Under the pieces are notes generated by a model. It was not told the origin of the DNA. It was given only the letters and a program-made list of their open reading frames with translations, and ran no database searches. The position numbers and the translations under genes are program-made. Positions 56,898-64,000 of a stretch of 64,000 nucleotides of DNA are shown here, in pieces. The stretch is from Apoderus coryli (Eukaryota > Arthropoda > Insecta > Coleoptera > Attelabidae): assembly GCA_911728435.2 (NCBI GenBank), contig OU452198.1:9024001-9088000 (forward strand), in the 5' to 3' direction. Positions within the stretch are counted from its first letter, which is position 1. Every line of letters starts with the position of its first letter.

Positions 56898-58652
56898 TTG
56901 ATAGCTCTCCATATCATCTATGTAATATAGGTATTTATAATAGACTATTAGTTTTTTTAATTTCACCGGAAATACTTGTTTTTGGTCATTTTATACATAA
57001 ATAAGTAGTTTTAAAAAATTTCTGTCTCTTAACAGATTTTAACCAAATTTGGTACAAAAATACTATTGGACATGGCAAGGAGCTGATTAGATTCTGGGAA
57101 ACATTGAGCGTAGGCAAGAGGTTTAAAAGAGGGTCCAAAAATTTAAAAAATTCATAGTTCTTAAACTTATCCGAAATACTGCATAATTGTTTACGCATTT
57201 CATTGAATATAACGTAATATATTGAACGTAAAATATTAGACCACATTGGCGTTCGAAAATAGTGTCAAATGGGGTAAAACAGATTTAAAAAAACGTATTT
57301 CTGAAATATAGCAGAAATATTAACTAGTTATTTATAGCTTTGATAGAATATAACCTATAAAATGTGTCATAAATAACTTACTTTCATAAGCGTTCGTAAA
57401 TAGTGGAAAAGGGGTCAAAATATAAAAAATATATATTTCCTAAACTTATTCGAAATATGGAATAATTTTTCATAGCTGTGATACAATATAAGCTAAAAAA
57501 TATTCCATAAAAGAATTGGTTCACACAGGCGTTCGAAAATAGTCTAAAAAAGGGTCAAAAACGAAAAAAATATATTTTTTCAAATATACCATAAAAATTG
57601 GCTAATTATATATAGCTTTGATATAAGATAATGTACAAAATGCAGCATATTTATTTATATAGGCGTTCGTAAATAGTAGAAAAGGGGGTGAAATAAAAAA
57701 ATATTTAAAATGTAAAATTTTTTATATTTAACTAGTTGAATTGAAGTTAAAAATACATGACAAAAATTAATGTACCATAGACGTCCGTGAAAATTCCATA
57801 AAAGGGTCAGAAAAAAATTGTATCCGTGATAACTCTAAAACCACTTAACGGATTTTAACCACAATTGGTACGAAAATACTACAGGATATTTATAGGTGGT
57901 GATTAACATTGAGCGTAGGCAAGGGGTTTAAAAGAGGGTTCAAAAATTAAACAAATCATAGTTCTTAAACTTATGCGAAATATTGATTTTTTTTTCTGCG
58001 TTTAATTAAATAGAACCTAAAATATTTAACCTAAACAATTAGACCACATTGACATTCGAAAAAAGTGTAAAATGGGGTAAAAGGGTTAGAAAAAAACCTA
58101 TTTATTAAACATAGCAGAAATATTTACTAGTTATTTATAGCTTTGATAGAATATAGCCTATAAAATGTGTTATAAATAACTTGTTTTCATAGGCGTTCGT
58201 AAATAGTGTGAAAGGGGTCAAAATAAAAAAGTATATATTTCCTATACTTATTCGAAATACGGAATAATTTTTCATAGTTGTGATAGCATATAACCCAAAA
58301 AATGTTACATAAATGAACTGGTTCACACAGGCGTTCGAAAATAGTGTAAAAAAGGGTCAAAAACCAAAAAACACAGAAAAAAATTGGGTAATTATATATA
58401 GCTTTGATATAAGATAACCTACAACATGCAGCATAACAATTTTGTTTACATAAGCGTTCGTAAATAGTAGAAAAGGGGGCAAAATAAATTTATATTTTAT
58501 AATAAAACTAACAAATATCAACTATTTTGCGTACAAAAACTTGGCCTGAATTATAAAATATGTACGTATAAATAGTGTTTCCAAAGAGAAGAAAAAGGAA
58601 CAAAACCCGATACTTAAAAAAAGCTGATGTCTAAAACAAAAAAATATATATA
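56898..58652 (+). repeat. T repeat, copy 3 (left part)
   Basis: Begins GATAGCTCTCCATATCATCT and follows copy 2 subunit by subunit, with AGGCGTTCG(T/A)AAATAGT starts at about 57249, 57388, 57530, 57661, 58190, 58330 and 58448. Near its right end it is split by a mariner-like element; it resumes at 61062. Confidence 0.7.
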
Positions 58653-61061
58653 CAGGGTGAACTATCACTCAGTACAAAAATTTTAACCACATGCTCAGGA
58701 AAGCATGAAAAACCATAAAAAAATTGTTTCGGAATTTTTATTCGATGTTTACAAAATGGCGCAAAGCCACGTTTTTCCCTGGTAAATCGGCGCCTATGAC
58801 AATTATTTTTCAGGATGGCTTCCAACCTACAAACCGCAGTACGCAGCGTTGCCAATTGTAGAGAGGTGAAAATGAACATATTTGAAATAATTATTATAAT
58901 ACCTGATAAATAAATCCATCATTACTACTGCAGAATTGTACACTACTTCTTCGTTTTTGCAAACAACAAACTCCTAAAACAATATTTTTGCATACTTATT
59001 GAATACACTAAAAACACAACAGATTTCCGAGAAGTAGATACATTAAATGCACACTTTTTTAATATTCGCTGATGCCGATTTATTTTAAATTTAACGAAAT
59101 ATTAAACTATGATAGCCAGTTGTAGCGGCGCTGTCTTATAATATTTGATCAATAACAATCAATCTGGAATACTCCAAATTGTAGATAATTTCTTCGTTTT
59201 TCCAAACTTCTAAACGATATTTTTGCATTTTGAACACACAAACACTAACTAAACATTGCCGGTAGTACACTAAACCCCAGATAAGTAAAACTAGTACTTA
59301 CTTATCTGGGACTAAAATGTATTGTCCTGTTTAATTTTAATTTATTTAAATTCTTATTTCCAAACGGGACGAAAATGTAAACACAAAAATAATAAAATAT
59401 CGGTTAATAACTGCCCGGGACACCTGATCTATTGTGCAGACAACTTCGACGTCATCTGTCAACCAACAGCCTAACGTGTTGCCAAGTTTATAAGACACAT
59501 ATTAAGCTTTTTATTTTGAGTAAAAAAATAACTTATTCAAACTCAATGTGTATTATGTATCGAGCCATATTATGCTACTTTTAATCCTTGACCTTGGCAT
59601 GTGCTTTGCATGTGTATACCACGTTCGCAAGAAATTCCTCACAAATTTCTCAGATCAGATTGGCTGATGTAGCATCTCACCTACCACTCGCACTCACTTG
59701 AAATTTTTTTTTATCGTACATTTTCAACCGATAAAATGGTAATATTTTTAGTATAAATACAACAATAACTAGAAACTACACTAATGTTAATAAATACCGA
59801 TGTTTGATCCGATACATTGGCACTATCGTTGGCAAAGCCCAGCGGTATATCCAATAAAATGTATTGATATATCTGCTAAATTTTATATCGTTATAATGAA
59901 GCGTAAATTTTCGATGTGACTATGGATATTTTTTATTCCGATATATCGATATTTTGATATTTTGATAATATCGATATGGCGATGTTTTCCTTTGTCATTT
60001 GTCATCGCGTTTCTGACGTCGAATTATTATATTACTTTATTGATTTGTGAATGTTTGAAAATTGAATTGAATTATTGAAAAACGCGGAATTAACCGACAT
60101 GGTAATAATATTATACCTACCTATGGGAAATGCAAAGAAAGAGCAAATCGGGCGGCAGTGGAATACCGGAGACGTTTTCCAAATAGGGAAGACATGCCTA
60201 ATCTAGTCCTCGCACATTTGTAAATGTTGTAAGTACAATGTTTGTGAGATACTGGTACATTGCAAGCTCAAACGGGTGGACAAGGAGGACAGAATAATTT
60301 AGAACATGTAGTGGCTGTACTAAATTTAATAGAGGAGGAACCGTCCATAAGTACTACGGAGATTACAAAAAGATTGGGAATATCTCAGAACAAGGAGGAT
60401 TCTGAAGGAGAACTGGTTTCAACCGTATCACATACAAAAGGTACAGGCACTAGAAGTAGTTCAGTGGTTAGGCGCATCAACAAGTGTGGTGAAGTTAACG
60501 ATGGTCTCTTTGAACATTTGCTGTTGTTGTGCTTTGAAGTGCTAGTGTTATTTGCATTTGAGTGTTTTTTGTTGCCCTTTGGGGTTTTCCTAACGGATGT
60601 GATCCACCTTGTGATCGTCGGGCTGAGTACCTGACATTAAACAAGAAGAGTGGACGAGGTAAATCAAGCGGTCCCCAGGAACTTCAAAAATCATGGCGGC
60701 ATGGCATGGCATGTTAGACCTATCCGAAAGGTAGGAGCTTACGTAATATTTAATATTTCGCATGATTGAAGTCACATAATCATCTACATTTTCTAAATAA
60801 ATGTTTTACATTAAATGCTCGGTAAATCGATACACTTGGCAAGATGGCGCTGTATCATAACCTTTAAGCTAATGTCTAATTTAAACTTCAGTTGGGCAGG
60901 CGTTCATAGGCGTCGTAAAAAGGGAGTTTAACATGATTTACAAAAAAAAATATTTTCAGCCTTAATAAAAATGTTGGACATTTTTTGAAAGGCGATTCTG
61001 TTATATCTTATTTTTCTCTACCTCTAGTTAAAATTTTTGTACTGAGTGATAGTTCACCCTG
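58653..61061 (+). mobile_element. 2.4-kb mariner-like element
   Basis: Ends CAGGGTGAACTATCACTCAG and the complement CAGGGTGAACTATCACTCAG continue inward for about 35 bp and are flanked by TA (58651-58652 and 61062-61063). It sits inside T copy 3. It carries a broken transposase at 60120-60640. A truncated sibling lies at 26355-26932. Confidence 0.8.
60120..60640 (+). pseudogene. Mariner-like transposase, internally deleted
   Basis: A first block, ANRAAVEYRRRFPNREDMPN (about 60141-60200), is the first helix-turn-helix. From 60260 comes QTGGQGGQNNLEHVVAVLNL to STTEITKRLGIS, the second. A frame change gives RILKENWFQPYHIQKVQALE (about 60395-60455). The reading then jumps to RRINKCGEVNDGLFEHLL, the transposase C-terminus. 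The whole DDE/D catalytic region is missing. The 124-codon frame at 60260-60634 stitches N- and C-terminal parts and has no expected activity beyond possible DNA binding. Confidence 0.65.
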
Positions 61062-61160
61062 TATATAAATTTTATATAAATCACAAAAAGGTCGTAAAGT
61101 TATTTTATTTTTACACATGAATATAGACGTGCCTCGAGGACAACAGTTTATTTTAATTGT
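61062..61160 (+). repeat. T repeat, copy 3 (right end)
   Basis: ACAAAAAGGTCGTAAAGTTA to CGTGCCTCGAGGACAACAGT matches the right end of the other T copies and completes copy 3 after the mariner-like insertion. The ATATGGAGAGC terminal motif is partly lost here. Confidence 0.6.
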
Positions 61161-62480
61161 AATAGATTTTATCTGTTGAAAATAAACGCTTATCATTAAT
61201 ATTATTCTAAAAAATAAATATATCACTGAGAAGACTGTGCAAGAATCAAGATTTAGGTTCATATTTACCTAAATCGAAACAACTATGAATTTGGTCGTCC
61301 TGGTGATTTAAATTTTAAACTGTAATAAAATATACAAGGCAACACAAACAAACGCCAAAAACAGATGGGGACCAATGCTTGTAATTTCAAAATTGGGTAT
61401 GAAAATTTGCGGCAACTTGATCAATACAATAAATAATATCTATGGATAATAATAGGTATATACACACATCAATTTCAATAATTTTATTATTCATTGCATT
61501 TCCCCATCTATATTTGGTTTATGTCTGTATATGAAGTACAAAACAAAAGAACAACTAGATTTAAAACAAAAACAATTCACGTATTGGTCATAATGTGATT
61601 TCGACAATTACTGCATTTTGCTGCGTGAAAAATAAATGTGTATCGAATTTGATAAATCCCATCGAATTTGTGCGATGAATTTACCAGCAGGTGAAATGGT
61701 ATGGGTGTTGAATGGTTTCATTGTTAAATATATACAGTTCTTTCATTTAAAAACTTGCCACCCACAATAAAGGTGCGGCGACAGATATCTAAAAAATAAT
61801 AGACTCTATCATATAATTAAAGTCATACAGAAGGCTTAATTCTACTATTCAAAATCATGAAAAGGTTGTTTTCCTATCGTACTCTGGTATACAATATATT
61901 TTCTCATATCTTATATTGCGCCAAAGTTGTTGGTCAAGATGAACTTTCCTTTTATTTAATACTTTCTCACACCGTACAATCCTATTTTGCAACTTTAGCA
62001 TCAAAAGTTTCGCGTGGTATATCCTCCTTTTGACCATACATTTTACCTGGCAATGTTGTCTTTTTGCTTTACAAAACTCGTTTCGAGAATTTTCTCATTT
62101 TAAGTTTTATCTCATAAATTTGTATTCGGTGCAAAACAGAAGTTTATTTGCCAACTGGCAAAGAAATCCATCCATAGTTGTGTATTTGTCACTTCTTTTT
62201 CCAGTATATTTTTTAAGCTCTAGCCTAGCAGCAAATTAGAAAGTTTTCACGGACGTTATGTTATTAAAACTTGGCGCATTTATATTTCCGTATAAATAAA
62301 TCCGCTATGCTTCTTTCATCATTATATAACTCAGTATACCTATTTGAAGTTACTTTATTGGATTTGCTACAATTTTTAAAACAAGTTAATGTTGATTTTC
62401 TCGGTTCTAACAGTAATAATCCTCATTATTTTTTTGGATGATTACCAGTGGCGTAGCCAGCCTCGGGGAACAAACATATT
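61161..62480. other. No recognisable gene
   Basis: AT-rich. A basic 60-codon frame on the minus strand (62037-61855) has no family match. Confidence 0.4.
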
Positions 62481-62483
62481 TTG

Positions 62484-63515
62484 ATATTACTATTAATAAA
62501 CTGTTGCCCTCGAGGGACGATTAGCTCTTCATATTTAAAAATGCACGGTAGATTTCCTGGTAATGGCAAAAGTAGCATCGGTGAAGAATAATCACCATAG
62601 CAACGCCGACAATACATTTAAACCAAATTGACAGTTCATTATTATTATTTTAAGTTATTTCGCTAATTTCGAATGTTTCAAAGCCATTTATATAACGAAA
62701 AACAATTATAGTGAATAGTGAATATAGTTTAACACCACATAGTCAATTTAATACTTTTAACTCATCGTATTTAGGCTTAGGCCAACAGGGCGCGTATAGG
62801 TAAGTTTCGAAAAACAATTATTTCCCTAAAAATTATGATGTTTGATTTATTCAAAAGCATTAAAACAGTAGAAAAAGTATAGTGTGAAACTCACATAAAA
62901 TGACCATATAGGAGTAAAGAAAATAAAGTTTTTAACCACTTTTTACACTCTTTTCGATGTGATCTAATTTTGTATGCTAATTGTATTAGGTTTATTGTAT
63001 TAAACCTATTATTGTATTAAACCTATTAAATTACGATCTACAAATTTTTGAACCCTTTATTAAACCTCTTGCCTACGCTCAATGTTTTCGAAAAGTTAAT
63101 CAGCATCTAGATATTCCGTGAAGTATTTTTATATCAAATTTGTTAACAATATGTTAACTGAATTTTGAGTTATCGTGGATACAGATTTTTCACGGACGCC
63201 TATGGACACAATTTTTTTTTTGTGTATTTTTAACAACAATTTAACTACTTAAAAGACTGAATATATTATTTTTACAGTCTAATTTTGACCTTTTTTGTAC
63301 TATTTATGAACGCCTATGTAAACACGTTTTTTTTATGCCGTATTTTGTAGTTTATCTTATATCAAAGCTATATATAATTAGTCAGTTTTTCTGGTATGTT
63401 CGGCAAATATATATTTATTTTTCATTTTGGACCCTTTTTACACTATTTGGGTACGCCTGTATGAACCTATTGTTCTATGCGACATTTTTTACGTTATATT
63501 TTAACACAAATTATA
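62484..63515 (-). repeat. T repeat, copy 4 (reverse orientation, incomplete)
   Basis: The right-end motif appears inverted at 62500-62540 (GTTGCCCTCGAGGGACGATT, AGCTCTTCATATTTAA). Then comes the 350-bp segment shared with 4130-4460, then reversed subunits (CTATTTATGAACGCCTATGT at about 63300). The left end is cut at about 63515 by the next element. Confidence 0.65.
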
Positions 63516-64000
63516 CTAGGTGGGCAAAAGTAATCACCCTATTGGAAGATGCTCTCATTTTTGCAAATGGCCGCCAGTATCAGATCTGTTTTGACATTTG
63601 TGGAGTAGACAGATGCAGAATGCAAGGGAACAAGCCATTGAGCCATACACTCCCCAAGAACGCGGAATAATCGTGTCTATTTTTTTGCGTAACAATTCGT
63701 CTGTGGTGTTGGCGCAGCGCGAATTCCGTCGCCGATTCCCCGGCCGTCTGAGACCGACTGCACAAACACTGCGCCGTTTAGCCACCAACCTTGAAGAGTA
63801 TGGGACCACACGAGACGCTGTCAAGAGTGGCCGGCCTCGGAGCGCACGTTCTACCGAGGATGTCCAGCTGTCGCCGGAAACATCGACCTGCGCATGTTCC
63901 CGTACAAAGTCCAATCCGTGCATCAACTGCTGCCTGCCGACCGCCAAACGCGCGTAACCTACGCCCAAGCCATCCTCAATCTCGAGGAAGAAGTGGACGA
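63516..64000 (+). mobile_element. Mariner-like element running off the window (left end)
   Basis: After a TA in ATTATACTAGG, the sequence GGTGGGCAAAAGTAATCACC looks like a terminal repeat. Base composition then jumps to clearly GC-rich. The transposase N-terminus follows from 63613. The right end is outside the window. Confidence 0.65.
63613..64000 (+). pseudogene. Mariner-like transposase N-terminus (DUF4817-type helix-turn-helix), frameshifted
   Basis: The ATG at 63613 opens MQNAREQAIEPYTPQERGII and continues with NSSVVLAQREFRRRFPGR, RPTAQTLRRLATNLEEYGTT and AVKSGRPRSARSTEDVQ. This is the N-terminal DNA-binding part of an insect mariner-like group. At about 63868 the frame changes: reading +1 gives VAGNIDLRMFPYKVQSVHQL and then LPADRQTRVTYAQAILNLEE to the window end. 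The original frame hits TAA at 63955-63957. A small deletion therefore breaks the gene, though overall conservation is high and the element looks young. The catalytic domain lies beyond the window. Confidence 0.75.

Noticed and set aside
61855..62037. Basic 60-codon minus-strand frame
   Set aside because: No family match, no start or splice context; left unassigned.
63555..63968. 137-codon minus-strand frame at the window end
   Set aside because: It is antisense to the clear transposase N-terminus on the plus strand; the GC-rich composition creates it.

Overview
This window is AT-rich eukaryotic DNA, most likely from an insect with a large, transposon-laden genome. The evidence is GT-AG introns, AATAAA poly(A) signals, TATA-box promoters, no operon-like gene packing, and many decayed animal-type transposons (mariner-like, pogo/Tigger, hAT, P-like/THAP, En/Spm-like, and several non-LTR retrotransposons). 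The species cannot be named from the sequence. No prokaryotic-style system is present.

Layout. 1-1.3 kb: broken En/Spm-like transposase gene (minus strand) with a hairpin inserted in it. 4.1-4.7 kb: a dispersed repeat with two RFX-type X-box motifs. 5.0-7.1 kb: a mariner-like relic with long inverted ends, split by an AACGTT-rich element with its own TA duplication. 7.2-9.4 kb: a pogo/Tigger element whose transposase has lost its catalytic core and ends in a PHD finger. 9.6-24.8 kb: non-LTR retrotransposon pieces, mariner relics, an LTR-like segment and a second pogo element (18.9-20.6 kb). 25.2-27.3 kb: a dispersed 'T' repeat interrupted by a mariner-like piece and a 933-bp foldback. 31.3-32.9 kb: the best copy of the T repeat, with internal subunits of about 137 bp.

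35.0-52.5 kb is the only part that looks like host genes. A segment of about 6 kb is present as three tandem units. They carry a small secreted Ly6/uPAR-like (three-finger) protein gene: exon 1 encodes a signal peptide, and exons 2-3 encode the ten-cysteine domain. Each unit ends with the exon 1 of the next gene, so introns 1 cross the unit junctions. Copy A has exons 2-3 but no exon 1 was found; copy B has a TGA stop in exon 2; copy C appears intact. The units have diverged through insertions (P-like THAP element, a 181-bp MITE, a 2.7-kb CACTGTT-ended element) and deletions, and each carries a hAT relic with GAGAC-pentamer ends.

53.8-55.9 kb: a 5'-truncated jockey/CR1-type retrotransposon (minus strand) with a 484-codon reverse-transcriptase ORF. 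56.9-61.1 kb: another T repeat interrupted by a 2.4-kb mariner-like element. 62.5-63.5 kb: a T-repeat copy in reverse orientation, broken by the start of a GC-richer mariner-like element running off the window end. Most of the mobile DNA is dead. The likely functional content is one, perhaps two, Ly6-like genes.
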